Positions 1 through 7,868 of a stretch of DNA of 64,000 nt are shown one piece after another. The translations under genes were made by a program, and so were the position numbers. The stretch is from Cohnella thailandensis (GTDB taxonomy: Bacteria > Bacillota > Bacilli > Paenibacillales > Paenibacillaceae), in the NCBI RefSeq assembly GCF_014212135.1, contig NZ_JACJVQ010000005.1, positions 139,702 to 203,701 of the forward strand, read 5' to 3'. The notes below the pieces were generated by a model that was not told the DNA's origin, searched no databases, and saw only the letters and a program-made list of their open reading frames with translations. Each line of letters begins with the position of its first letter. Within the stretch, counting starts at the first letter, position 1.

Positions 1-1
1 C

Positions 2-514
2 GCGGACCCGCGAGTGCTGGATAAGGATCGTCTCTCCATCGTAAAGGTCGCTCTGCCCGACAGCGAAGGGAACGATGGGAATCTGACTCTCGAATCGAAG
101 TACCGTCTTCCGATGAAGGTTCCGTTCCTCGGGCGCGACTTGACGTTGCGGGCCTCCGCCACGGAGCGGGCGTGGATCGGAGGAAGCCCTTCGACCGCGC
201 TCCTGGATAGCGGGGACGAGGGGGAGGGGAGCGGGCTCAGCTTTCTCTCCATGGAACCAAGCCCGGCAAGGCCGGGACGCAAAGTCACCTTGACGCTGAA
301 GGCGGCGCCGGGGCAGACGGTTGACCTGTCCGTCTACTATAAAAGCGGGCAAAGCGCGGCCAAGCACTTGGGACAAGCGACGGCGGATTCGGAAGGACGG
401 GTGTCCTGGACGTGGCTCGTATCCGGGAACACGACGTCGGGTACCTGGAACTGGGAGGCCAAGACGGAGAGCGGATTCACTTGGAACCAGACGTTTCTCG
501 TATCGCGAAATTAA
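2..514 (+). CDS. TadE-like pilus protein, C-terminal part (cut by window edge)
   Basis: The reading frame is open from the first bases, so the 5' end lies outside the window; a GTG at 14 is only an internal possibility. The visible part has the C-terminal signature of TadE/TadG minor pseudopilins, a stretch ending LRASATERAWIGG, followed by a roughly 90-residue beta-rich tail with a Gly/Ser linker. TadE-like proteins are cleaved by a prepilin peptidase and take part in Tad (Flp) pilus assembly at the membrane. The next gene is exactly such a peptidase, 21 bases downstream, which supports the assignment. The extra C-terminal domain is not one I recognise. Confidence 0.6.
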   Translation, partial: ADPRVLDKDRLSIVKVALPDSEGNDGNLTLESKYRLPMKVPFLGRDLTLRASATERAWIGGSPSTALLDSGDEGEGSGLSFLSMEPSPARPGRKVTLTLKAAPGQTVDLSVYYKSGQSAAKHLGQATADSEGRVSWTWLVSGNTTSGTWNWEAKTESGFTWNQTFLVSRN

Positions 515-535
515 AGGGAGAGAGGATGCTCTAAC

Positions 536-982
536 GTGAATCTCATCGTTCTGATCGCGTTAACGTCGTTAACGGCATTGGCCAGCTGGACCGATCTGCG
601 CAAGCGGCTTATCCCGAATGCGCTGACGGTTTCCTATGCCTGCGGCGGCTTGCTTTATCACGGCGCGGCGTTCGGCTGGAAGGGCTTGGCGGAGTCTTTG
701 GTCGGGGGAGTCGCTGCTATGGCTCCGCTGCTTTTGATGTATGTACTGAAGGGCATAGGAGGCGGCGACGTCAAATGGTTCGCGGCATTCGGATTTTGGT
801 CCGGGGCTTCCTTCGCCCTTCAACTGGTCGTCCATTCGATACTAGCCGCCGGCGTCATTGCGCTCATCATGCTCTTGGTCCGGCGGATAGGCAATCGGGA
901 GAAAAAGGAAGCGGCCGCAACCTTTCCATTCATGGCTGCCGTCGCGCCGGCATTGGCGTTTCTGCTCAGCGGCGAATTTTAG
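536..982 (+). CDS. A24 prepilin peptidase (TadV/CpaA-like)
   Basis: Membrane aspartyl protease of 148 residues that processes type IV/Flp prepilins. The two family hallmarks are present: an aspartate after the first membrane segment (WTDLRKRLIPN, about residues 19-29) and the GxGD motif in GIGGGDVKWF (about residues 73-82). There are about five hydrophobic segments and no methylase domain, as in the short TadV/CpaA type. The start is GTG at 536 behind a purine-rich GGGAGAGAGG site. It lies between a TadE-like gene and an FHA gene, an arrangement of Tad pilus loci in Paenibacillaceae (family knowledge). Confidence 0.85.
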   Translation: MNLIVLIALTSLTALASWTDLRKRLIPNALTVSYACGGLLYHGAAFGWKGLAESLVGGVAAMAPLLLMYVLKGIGGGDVKWFAAFGFWSGASFALQLVVHSILAAGVIALIMLLVRRIGNREKKEAAATFPFMAAVAPALAFLLSGEF

Positions 983-999
983 GCAGGGGAGGCAACAGC

Positions 1000-2688
1000 A
1001 TGCAAGGTTATCGGGTTCGTTTCGAGCAAGGAAGGGGCCATCAAATGGTGCTGGAGGGGCAGCCGCCTCTCCGGACGGAAGAGTTGGACCGGCTTCAGCT
1101 CCGAATGCTGACGGGCATGGACGGCATTCCCGGCGTTTTGCCGATTCAGGCGGAGGAGCTGGACGGCTTTGTCTCCTTCCGATATTCTCTCAAAGGGAGC
1201 CGGATGCTCTCTCAAACGTTCCGCGTCGAACGATGGACGATGGAAGAAGCGCTGGAGGCTCTCGCGCAGCTGGCCGAGATTCTGGAGCAAGCGAATGAGC
1301 ATATGCTCGACGTCGACCGTTTCCTCCTGGAAGACGAGTTTATCTTCGCGGGCCCCGGTCGGGGAGAACTTTCCGTGACCTATGTGCCGGCCGTCCGCGA
1401 GTTTCAAACGATCGGTTTCGCCGCGCGGATGGAACGGTTGATTATCCGGTGGATGATGAACGTAGAGCTGCCGGACGGCCCTGTTCTTCAGAAGCTGTTA
1501 AGGCAAGCGGCAAGCGCCGATTTCTCTCCGGTCGACCTAAGAAAGCTGATCCGGCAATTGATGAATCCAACCCGGAGCGATACGGATGCTTCGGGATTTT
1601 CGGACGTGCGCTCGGGTAAGCAGGCGGCTCCGCGGGTGGAATCCCTCTTTGTTCGCCGCGAGGCCGCCGCATGGGAACAAAGAGCTCCGGCATCGTTACG
1701 CCCCGTCCTGCCCGATGTTAATCCGGCTAGCTCAGGCGAGCCAACGGCAAAGGAACGCCTGCCGCTGCCGAATAAGGCATCGATTTCGGAAGCCCAGAGC
1801 CTATCCGGACTGCTTGGAGAAGAGCCAACAAGGTGGGAGTCGTCGGAGAAGGGTCGGGTCGAGAACGAGGGGAAGGCTTCGAGCCGTTGGAGAACGTGGC
1901 TGTTGGCCGGAGCGGGCGGATTTATCGCCTTAATATGGCGCTTCGCTTATTTGCCGCAGCCTGGCCGGAGAGGACTTATACTGGCGTCCGGCGCGACCTT
2001 GCTTGCGGTCGGGGCGGTCATCTTTCTCTGGAACGGATGGGGAGGCGGCAAGAGCAGGCGCCAGCCGGAGGTAGAAGAAGATGGCGGCAATGGAAGCGAT
2101 CGAGACGTTGACGGCTCGTCTTGGGAAGCGGCCGATGAATTCGGCGACCGGCCGGCGTCCGACACCGAGCCGCCTAAGAGCGGCCGTTTCGGCAAGGCTT
2201 GGATGCCTTCCGGCGCAATGGATGCCGAACCGTTCGAGCACGTTCATTCTTCCGAGATCGCTGGCCGGAATGACCAGAAAATCAAAGCGATCGATCCGGC
2301 AACCACTTGGCTGCGTTCCGATCCGGGAACCATGCTGCTGTCCGAACCGGAAGGCTCGCCCGCGAGAAGGGAAGATTGGTTTTTGGAGTGGGAGCAGGAC
2401 GGAGCCAGCCGGAAAATCCGTCTATCGGGCGATTCCCTTGTCATCGGAAGGTCCAAGGAAGTCTCGCAACATGTTGACGAGACGCCCGGAGTGTCGCGGG
2501 CCCATCTGGAACTCTTGCGCGAGGTGGACCGTTGGCAGGCGAAGGACCTGGGATCCCGCAACGGAAGCTGGCTGAACGGAGTTCCCATGGCTCCTTACGA
2601 AGCCTATCCTCTTGCACGGGGTGACAGTCTACAGATCGCGTCTTCCTTGTATCGGCTCCGCGAAGAGACCAAGCCCATCCCCATTTGA
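1000..2688 (+). CDS. DUF6382-type membrane protein with C-terminal FHA domain
   Basis: A 562-residue protein. The N-terminal ~180 residues resemble the DUF6382 domain, which accompanies FHA domains in Paenibacillaceae. The middle is low complexity; about residues 300-350 hold two hydrophobic segments (around WLLAGAGGFIALIW and LILASGATLLAVGAVIF), followed by a charged linker. Residues ~465-560 form a forkhead-associated domain with GRS (VIGRSKE), SRAH (VSRAHLEL) and GSRNGSWLNG motifs, which bind phosphothreonine peptides. The ATG at 1000 follows GGGGAGG with correct spacing; upstream in-frame codons overlap the peptidase gene and have no such site. It closes the Tad-like cluster, suggesting a phospho-dependent control or scaffold role there (inference). 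Confidence 0.8.
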   Translation: MQGYRVRFEQGRGHQMVLEGQPPLRTEELDRLQLRMLTGMDGIPGVLPIQAEELDGFVSFRYSLKGSRMLSQTFRVERWTMEEALEALAQLAEILEQANEHMLDVDRFLLEDEFIFAGPGRGELSVTYVPAVREFQTIGFAARMERLIIRWMMNVELPDGPVLQKLLRQAASADFSPVDLRKLIRQLMNPTRSDTDASGFSDVRSGKQAAPRVESLFVRREAAAWEQRAPASLRPVLPDVNPASSGEPTAKERLPLPNKASISEAQSLSGLLGEEPTRWESSEKGRVENEGKASSRWRTWLLAGAGGFIALIWRFAYLPQPGRRGLILASGATLLAVGAVIFLWNGWGGGKSRRQPEVEEDGGNGSDRDVDGSSWEAADEFGDRPASDTEPPKSGRFGKAWMPSGAMDAEPFEHVHSSEIAGRNDQKIKAIDPATTWLRSDPGTMLLSEPEGSPARREDWFLEWEQDGASRKIRLSGDSLVIGRSKEVSQHVDETPGVSRAHLELLREVDRWQAKDLGSRNGSWLNGVPMAPYEAYPLARGDSLQIASSLYRLREETKPIPI

Positions 2689-2780
2689 GCGGATGTTTTT
2701 TGGTAGATTTTCGCTAGTGTAGTGGGCGCTTTCCTGCTAGAATGGCATGGATATCGAATTCCTTCCGAAAGGGGCCATCT

Positions 2781-3599
2781 ATGCCAACGAACGAGCAATT
2801 GCGAGATATCGAGCGGCTGCAGCTGGAATGCGAGGCTTATGACCATGTGCAGCTTAAGCTGAATTGGAGCATGCTGGGGAAACGCACGGGCGATGAACTG
2901 GATTTTCTTCTCTATGAGGGAGCGGAGTTGATCGCTTTTCTGGGCTTGTATCCTTTCGCCTCAACGGTTGAAGTATGCGGAATGGTGAAGCCGAGCGAAC
3001 GACGTAAGGGCCATTTCGGCAGCTTGTTTAAGCAAGGGATGGCGAGAGCCCGGGAGCATGGCTTCGAGAAAATTTTGTTGAACGCTCCTTCGGAATCCGT
3101 TGCCGCCCGTGAATTTCTGGCCCGGATCGGCGCCGAATATGCTTTCTCCGAGCATCAGATGGAGTGGGAAGCGAGAGATCTGGACGGGGTCGCTGGCGTC
3201 GAGCTTAGACCGGCAGAGGAACGGGATATGGAGCTGCGCGTGCGGCTGAATGTCGAGGCTTTCCGCATGAGCGAAGCGGATTCTCGCGCGCTCGAGAACG
3301 AACAGGCGGGAGAAGGCGAAGTTCTCATCATCGAGGCCGACAAGGAGCCGGTTGGCAAGATCCGGGTCAGCCGCAAGGATGGGCAAGCCTGGATATACGG
3401 CTTCTGCGTACTTCAGGAGCGGCAAGGGCGCGGAATCGGAAGACAAGCGCTCCGCCGGATCGTCGGCGAGCTGAGCTCGGAGGGGTATTCGGTGCACCTG
3501 GAGGTCGAAGCGAAGAATGACCATGCTCTAGGGCTGTACCGATCCGTAGGGTTTCGAGCGGTGCATTCGCAAGATTATTATTCTTGGCCGATAGAGTAA
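2781..3599 (+). CDS. Tandem GNAT-family N-acetyltransferase
   Basis: About 272 residues with two GNAT folds in tandem. The first has an acetyl-CoA pyrophosphate loop of the form RRKGHFG (around residue 76); the second has the canonical QGRGIGRQAL loop (around residue 212) followed by a LYRSVGF motif near the C-terminus. Such double-GNAT proteins acetylate unknown small substrates or amino groups. Of the available starts, the ATG at 2781 has GAAAGGGG at good spacing, whereas the more upstream ATG at 2742 lacks one. The gene ends at a strong bidirectional terminator shared with the convergent epimerase gene. The substrate cannot be told from sequence. Confidence 0.8.
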   Translation: MPTNEQLRDIERLQLECEAYDHVQLKLNWSMLGKRTGDELDFLLYEGAELIAFLGLYPFASTVEVCGMVKPSERRKGHFGSLFKQGMARAREHGFEKILLNAPSESVAAREFLARIGAEYAFSEHQMEWEARDLDGVAGVELRPAEERDMELRVRLNVEAFRMSEADSRALENEQAGEGEVLIIEADKEPVGKIRVSRKDGQAWIYGFCVLQERQGRGIGRQALRRIVGELSSEGYSVHLEVEAKNDHALGLYRSVGFRAVHSQDYYSWPIE

Positions 3600-3643
3600 A
3601 ACAACGGACGCCGAGGCAAAAGCTCGGCGTCCGTTGTTTTTAT
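3597..3643. terminator. Bidirectional rho-independent terminator
   Basis: A perfect stem (AACGGACGCCGAG pairing with CTCGGCGTCCGTT) around a short GCAAAAG-type loop, with A-tract upstream and T-tract downstream, lies between two convergent genes and can serve both. Confidence 0.9.
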
Positions 3644-3649
3644 CTTGGC

Positions 3650-5050
3650 TTATCGGTTCAACAAGTTCCGCAGAGCGTCTTCCAATCTCGGATAGGAGAA
3701 GACGTAGCCATGCTCCAACGCTTTGCGCGGGTAAGCGTGCTGACCGGTCAGCAGCAGCACCGATTGCTCGCCAAGAGCTTTCTCGACCAAGGAAGCCGGC
3801 GCGTGGAACCAATAAGGGCGTCTGGATACGTAAGCGAGGGTTCGGCCGAATTCGTCGTTGTTGACGGGATCGGGAGCGACCGCGTTAATGGGCCCGGAGA
3901 TCCGGGAATCGTCCAAACAAAACAAGATGAGACCGACCATATCGTCAATATGGATCCAAGGGAACCCTTGCATCCCGGAGCCGATTCGCCCTCCCGCGAA
4001 CATCCGGTAAGGAAGCCGCAGGAGCGGGAACGTCCCGCCGTCCCTTCCCAGCACCAAGCTGATGCGGACCTTAACGATCCGTTCGATCGGGATTCGGTCG
4101 ACGGCTTCCTCCCAGGCGACGACGACCTGGCCGAGATAGTCCTCCGGCAATGCGGGAGAATCCTCGTCGAACAGCTCCACCGTCTGGGATTCGCGCCGTT
4201 CCTCTCTAAGCAGCGGGAAGTCGACGTCCAAATCCTCCGCCCTATTCTCATCCGTATCCGGTTCGGACGAACGAAGCTTGGCCAGCAGCTCCATCAGATC
4301 GGCATCCGTCTCGTATTCGGAGGCAGAGGAGGATTTCCGGCTCTCCGGCAGGAACTCATCATTTTCTTGCGATTCGTAGGAAGGCGGAGATTCGGGTTGA
4401 CTAGGGATCTCCTCGTGCCGAGGCCGGGCCGAATAGACCGGCTCCCCTGCCCAAGCTTGCTCCGCCGCGTTCTTCTCTTCGTCCGTCTCGCTTGTTCTTG
4501 AGGAGAACCCGCGAATGCCGGCGCGTTCTGCCGTCATCGGCTCGAACTTCGGCTCCGGCGCGCTTGGAATCGAACTTTCCGGAAGCGGATCGTCCTCGGC
4601 TTCGCGCTCCTTCTTCAAGGTGAACAAAGAGCGTTTAGCGGAGAGTTTGGAACGAACGGAGATCGATTTCCTCTTCATGAGAGGAGAGTACGAGTGGCCG
4701 TATAGAGAGATGCCGGAAGCGTTCACGAGCACCTTCGGGGGCTGATCCATTCTCCGTACGATATCTTCGATGCGAAGAGCCGTTAACGTGCGAGAGACGA
4801 GAATCTGTCTCTTCCGCTCCTCCGTCCATTTCTTCCCGACGCTTTCGCCGACCAAGTTGACGATCGCGTCGATTCCGTTCCATTGCCAAGGCTGCTGCGA
4901 CCATTCCTCCCAGGTCACATAGAGCAAGCCCGCGACGGGAGTCGCGGGCAATCGGCGCGTGACGATCCAAACTTCATCTCCGCGTTCCAGCAGAGCTTGC
5001 GCGAGGGCGTTCCCGATAAACCCTGTTCCGCCGCATAGCATTAGGCGCAT
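3650..5050 (-). CDS. yfhF: TIGR01777-family NAD(P) sugar epimerase with large insertion
   Basis: SDR-type protein with an N-terminal Rossmann motif (GGTGFIGNAL, residues ~7-16), a NLVGESV motif, a catalytic-region LYG around residue 118, and the C-terminal DUF1731-like region ending near ALRNLLNR. Family members (YfhF in B. subtilis) are about 300 residues; this one is about 466 because roughly 170 hydrophilic, Ser/Glu/Pro-rich residues (about 4178-4693) are inserted in frame right after the active-site segment. The insertion is stop-free and begins with a basic patch. ATG at 5050 is preferred because AAGGAG is 8 nt away; a GTG at 5056 would be too close. The physiological reaction of the family is not established. 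Confidence 0.85.
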   Translation of the reverse strand: MRLMLCGGTGFIGNALAQALLERGDEVWIVTRRLPATPVAGLLYVTWEEWSQQPWQWNGIDAIVNLVGESVGKKWTEERKRQILVSRTLTALRIEDIVRRMDQPPKVLVNASGISLYGHSYSPLMKRKSISVRSKLSAKRSLFTLKKEREAEDDPLPESSIPSAPEPKFEPMTAERAGIRGFSSRTSETDEEKNAAEQAWAGEPVYSARPRHEEIPSQPESPPSYESQENDEFLPESRKSSSASEYETDADLMELLAKLRSSEPDTDENRAEDLDVDFPLLREERRESQTVELFDEDSPALPEDYLGQVVVAWEEAVDRIPIERIVKVRISLVLGRDGGTFPLLRLPYRMFAGGRIGSGMQGFPWIHIDDMVGLILFCLDDSRISGPINAVAPDPVNNDEFGRTLAYVSRRPYWFHAPASLVEKALGEQSVLLLTGQHAYPRKALEHGYVFSYPRLEDALRNLLNR

Positions 5051-5071
5051 GGGCACGCACTCCTTCTTTGA

Positions 5072-5533
5072 CTATTGCTTCTCGATGGCGACGATGGTTA
5101 ACTGCTTCAGCGTCTGACCGCCGGAGTCGATGCTTTCTTCGGTATATTCGAACTTCACTTTGATTCCTTCGTTCCAATCGGAGATCTTCTCCGAGACGTC
5201 GGAGTCGATCTGGAACACCGTCGGCTCGCCGTTGAATTCCACTTCGATCGAATGGTTGTCCACTTGACCGTTGTATACGCCGCTTCCCTCCAGCTTCTTC
5301 ACTTCGTTCGAAGGCGATGCGGACGGGGATTCGGATGGGGATGAAGAAGGCGACGCCGAAGGGCTGGCCTCCGGAGAAGCGCTTGACGATTCCGTAGGCG
5401 ACGAGCTTGCGCTTGCGCTAGGGGTCGCGTTGGCGTTCTTCGCGTTGTTATTGTCGTTGCTGCAAGCGCTGGCTAGCAGAAGCATAGAAAGAAGACCTAT
5501 CGTCCAAGCCGTGTTTTTGCCGAGTCGTTTCAT
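5072..5533 (-). CDS. Small lipoprotein with Ser/Pro/Ala linker
   Basis: A 153-residue exported protein. The signal peptide ends in a lipobox (LASAC, Cys at about residue 24), so the mature protein should be lipid-anchored outside the membrane. It continues with an Asn-rich patch, then about 45 residues of SAS/SPSES-type low complexity that is probably a flexible cell-wall-spanning linker, then an ~80-residue C-terminal beta-rich domain (VYNGQVDNHSIEVEFNGEPT and so on). I do not recognise the domain with certainty. The gene follows the epimerase gene head-to-tail on the minus strand with its own GGAGGTG-type site. Confidence 0.75.
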   Translation of the reverse strand: MKRLGKNTAWTIGLLSMLLLASACSNDNNNAKNANATPSASASSSPTESSSASPEASPSASPSSSPSESPSASPSNEVKKLEGSGVYNGQVDNHSIEVEFNGEPTVFQIDSDVSEKISDWNEGIKVKFEYTEESIDSGGQTLKQLTIVAIEKQ

Positions 5534-5685
5534 GGGTGAACACCTCCAAGAGTTATGCGTAAATCCAAGCTGTAGCAGAGCTCCCTCAAGAGGTTAGACG
5601 ACAAGATGGACCAAAGGTTTCGAAATTCGTCGCGATTAACGGGAATCCAGCCTTAGGTCTAGGACAGCCCGAGTCGTAAATCGCG

Positions 5686-6120
5686 TTATCCGAGCAGATG
5701 GCGATAGGAGGAATAGTCGATTTGATTCTCCTCCAGGAAGCTGATCAGAAAGCTATGATCGCGCTTCGGCGTTGCCAGTATATATCCTTCGATGCAGTGA
5801 GCTTCCGTGACTTCTTTCGCTCCGCTTTCGACGGCCAACTGCCCTATTTTAGCCGCGATGGAATGCTTGGCGATGTCCCGGAAAGCCGAAGGGACCGGAG
5901 ACGCCAGCTTATCCAGCAATTGCTTCGATTGCTCGGTCCAGAGAGGACGGCTGCGCTCGACCCAATAATTCTGCCAATCGAGCTTGGACTTGCCGTCTTG
6001 CTTGGGAAGCACCTTCAGGAACTTGCGGAACATGAAAAAGCCGCCGATGCTCATGAAGGCGACGAGCACGATGGTCCAGAACCCTATGAAATAGAGAAAC
6101 CAATCTGGGGTGGAGTTCAC
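5686..6120 (-). CDS. yneK: DUF2621 (YneK-like) membrane protein
   Basis: A 144-residue protein with one N-terminal transmembrane segment (FIGFWTIVLVAFMSIGGFFMF) and a soluble C-terminal domain that contains a helix-rich VESGAKEVTEAHCIEGYI segment. This matches the DUF2621/YneK family of Firmicutes, of unknown function. The C-terminal part resembles the proto-chlorophyllide reductase-like helical domain typical of the family. The start is GTG at 6120 after GAGGTGA. It marks the chromosomal border on the left side of the phage-tail locus. Confidence 0.7.
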   Translation of the reverse strand: MNSTPDWFLYFIGFWTIVLVAFMSIGGFFMFRKFLKVLPKQDGKSKLDWQNYWVERSRPLWTEQSKQLLDKLASPVPSAFRDIAKHSIAAKIGQLAVESGAKEVTEAHCIEGYILATPKRDHSFLISFLEENQIDYSSYRHLLG

Positions 6121-6188
6121 CAGGGATCACCTCAACTTCAAATTATATCTGATTTCCGGTCAAGATAAAATCCCGTCTATTACCGGAG

Positions 6189-6506
6189 TCATTCCTGTTT
6201 CTTGCGCTTTTGCTTAAGAAATTCCTTGAATAGCTTAATCTCCTCGATTTCCTCCTCGGTCCATTCTTCTTTCTCGCGATGCGCGGGATCGGTTCGATTC
6301 ATTTCTTCCGGTTCGCCGGCTAACGTATCCAGGCTAACACCAAAATAAGTCGTCAGCTTCTTTAAAGTGGATAACTTCGTGTTTTCCGATCCTTTCTCGA
6401 AAAGAGCAACTATTGTCGTGTAGGGGATACCGGCTCCTTTAGCAAGCTCGGAGCGATTAATCCCACGTTCGTTCATGAGCTCGACTAATTTATTTGTCAG
6501 CGACAT
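6189..6506 (-). CDS. XRE-family repressor of the phage-tail locus
   Basis: A 105-residue Cro/CI-type regulator: helix-turn-helix in residues ~5-60 (NERGINRSELAKGAGIPYTT then TKLSTLKKLTTYFGVSLDTL) and an acidic/basic C-terminal helix rich in E and K. There is no peptidase domain for self-cleavage, so derepression would need another signal. ATG at 6506 follows GGAGGG at 7 nt; the upstream TTG overlaps that site. It is transcribed away from the tail genes and faces a control region with palindromes, the normal arrangement of a prophage repressor (inference about its targets). Confidence 0.85.
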   Translation of the reverse strand: MSLTNKLVELMNERGINRSELAKGAGIPYTTIVALFEKGSENTKLSTLKKLTTYFGVSLDTLAGEPEEMNRTDPAHREKEEWTEEEIEEIKLFKEFLKQKRKKQE

Positions 6507-6570
6507 CGAGTTACCCTCCAACGTAATTTTGATTTCATATTAATTCATAAGATCGGGAATGTAAATAAGG

Positions 6571-6663
6571 CTTTATTCGATGTGTCGTAGAAAAATGAGT
6601 ATAAATATTGACAAAATACGATGTATCGTATTTAATGTAGATTAACAATTACGTTGCGACGTA
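6571..6663 (+). promoter_or_regulatory. Control region: promoter with palindromic operators
   Basis: A sigma-A-like promoter (TTGACA at 6608-6613, 17-bp spacer, TTTAAT at 6631-6636) has a perfect inverted repeat, AAATACGAT-GT-ATCGTATTT (6614-6633), exactly filling the spacer. A related imperfect site, TTCGATGTGTCGTAGAA, is at about 6576-6592, and a third palindrome TACGT-TGCG-ACGTA is at 6650-6663. The pattern is typical of multiple repressor-binding sites between a divergent XRE gene and an early operon. On the minus strand TTTACA (6563-6568) could be the -35 of the repressor's own promoter. Confidence 0.75.
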
Positions 6664-6725
6664 TATTTGACCGGAGAGGTTTTCTTCGGTTCGTCGCATG
6701 ACTTCCGAAAAAAGAGGTGAAAGTA

Positions 6726-7157
6726 GTGTCCGAACTGATGAAGCTGCACAAAGCTACTTTTCAACACGTGGAATCCGAATTAGGCTGCTATCATGACACT
6801 CGCAAAGAAATCATCGTATTGAGAAACGAGATTCTTCGCGGCGGAGGCCGAGGGGACGACGAGAATGTCGGCGGTGGACGAGGCAATCTTCCCGGAGATC
6901 CAACGGGCCGCAAGGCTGTCCTTCTTACCAGCCATAAGAAGCTGGAACAACTGCAAGCAATCGTCGATGCCATCGAATCGATCGTGGAGAGGCTTCCGGA
7001 AGAGAAGCAGCGCCTGATTCATTTGAAGTATTGGTCCAGGACTCAACGCTTGACATGGGAGGGAATCGGGATGGAAATAAACGTGAGCGCTCGGCAGGCC
7101 ATGCGATGGAGAGACGAGATTATCGCGGCCATCGCCCATAAGATCGGGTGGAGGTAA
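6726..7157 (+). CDS. ArpU/RinA-like phage late transcription activator
   Basis: About 143 residues. The C-terminal half (residues ~85-143) resembles the sigma-70 region 4-like domain of phage ArpU/RinA regulators: an IVERLPEEKQRLIHLKYW segment followed by a helix-turn-helix around EINVSARQAMRWRDEI. A Gly/Arg-rich linker (GGGRGDDENVGGGRG) separates it from the N-terminal helix. Such proteins switch on structural and lysis genes. Start GTG 6726 is chosen because AGAGGTG ends 6 nt upstream; GTG 6717 is inside that site. It is the first gene right of the operator region and should be under the repressor's control. Confidence 0.75.
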   Translation: MSELMKLHKATFQHVESELGCYHDTRKEIIVLRNEILRGGGRGDDENVGGGRGNLPGDPTGRKAVLLTSHKKLEQLQAIVDAIESIVERLPEEKQRLIHLKYWSRTQRLTWEGIGMEINVSARQAMRWRDEIIAAIAHKIGWR

Positions 7158-7381
7158 CGGATAAAGCCTATTGTCGCATTGATGTCACTTTCGGCCTCAT
7201 TTTCCGTGATACTATGATAACGTGAAAGAAAAGGGCGACGGATTCCCCAAGGGAATGACGGTCGTCCTTTTGCTTTTCGGGATCCGGATGAGGCATCCGG
7301 GACTCAACGCTCGTTGGCCGGAGCATCACGGCTGCCCGCGGCGGGGTTGCGCCATATAAACCAAACGGGAGCGTGTAACGA
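7158..7381 (+). promoter_or_regulatory. Late-operon leader: candidate promoter and two hairpins
   Basis: No gene is seen in these 224 bases. A TATGAT box at 7213-7218, preceded by an AT/GC-alternating tract without a good -35 box, is the kind of promoter that needs an activator such as the upstream ArpU-like protein (inference). Downstream is a long hairpin (about 7230-7271: AAAGG-g-CGAC pairing with GTCG-t-CCTTT, inner stem TTCCC/GGGAA, then a T-rich tail) that looks like a terminator, and a perfect 7-bp inverted repeat CCGGATG-AGG-CATCCGG at 7284-7300. Terminase, portal and capsid genes that normally sit here in a phage are absent. Confidence 0.45.
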
Positions 7382-7864
7382 ATGGACTTGCTGGAATTGC
7401 TAGGCGAACGACTTCATGCGCAAGTTCTCGCGAAGTCGGGCGAGAAGCATAAGATCGCTATCGTCTCTGACGGAACTTGGATTCCGAAAGGCAAATTCAA
7501 CGAAGCGAACAAAGCGCGGAGGGTCGCGGAAGAGACGCTGAAGGAGCGCGACAAGCAGATCGAGGAGCTTCGAAGAGCGCTCGCCGATGTCGATTCTCTT
7601 AAGGCGAGGATGACAAGGCTGCTTGCGGGCATCGAGTCAGTTGCGGAGAACTATGAGGCGGAGCTGATAGATCTGAAGCTCAACGCCGCGCTTAAGCAGG
7701 CTTTAATCGGTAAGGTACACGATCCGAACATCGTTATCGGGTTGATCGATAAGACCAAAATCGAATGGGACGAATCGGGCAACGTGCGTTCCGGACTGGA
7801 TGATCAGATCGAAGCCCTGTGCTCGAGCAAGGCATTTTTATTTATCTCCGAGAGCTTGAGGTGA
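7382..7864 (+). CDS. GP20-type phage scaffold protein (no capsid gene present)
   Basis: A 160-residue, highly charged protein that matches the Phage_GP20 scaffold family: N-terminal LLGERLHAQVLAKSG, then a KIAIVSDGTWIPKGKFNEAN segment, then a long coiled coil (about residues 45-105, EETLKERDKQIEEL and following) and a C-terminal GLDDQIEAL helix. In complete phages this protein guides capsid assembly. Here it is followed directly by tail genes; no portal, protease or major capsid gene exists in the locus. It may be a relic or have been reused in particle assembly. Its reading frame is intact, arguing for retention. Confidence 0.8.
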   Translation: MDLLELLGERLHAQVLAKSGEKHKIAIVSDGTWIPKGKFNEANKARRVAEETLKERDKQIEELRRALADVDSLKARMTRLLAGIESVAENYEAELIDLKLNAALKQALIGKVHDPNIVIGLIDKTKIEWDESGNVRSGLDDQIEALCSSKAFLFISESLR

Positions 7865-7868
7865 GAAA

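Noticed and set aside
775..999. 75-residue N-terminal extension of the FHA protein
   Set aside because: It overlaps the peptidase gene in another frame; ATG 1000 has a clear GGGGAGG site.
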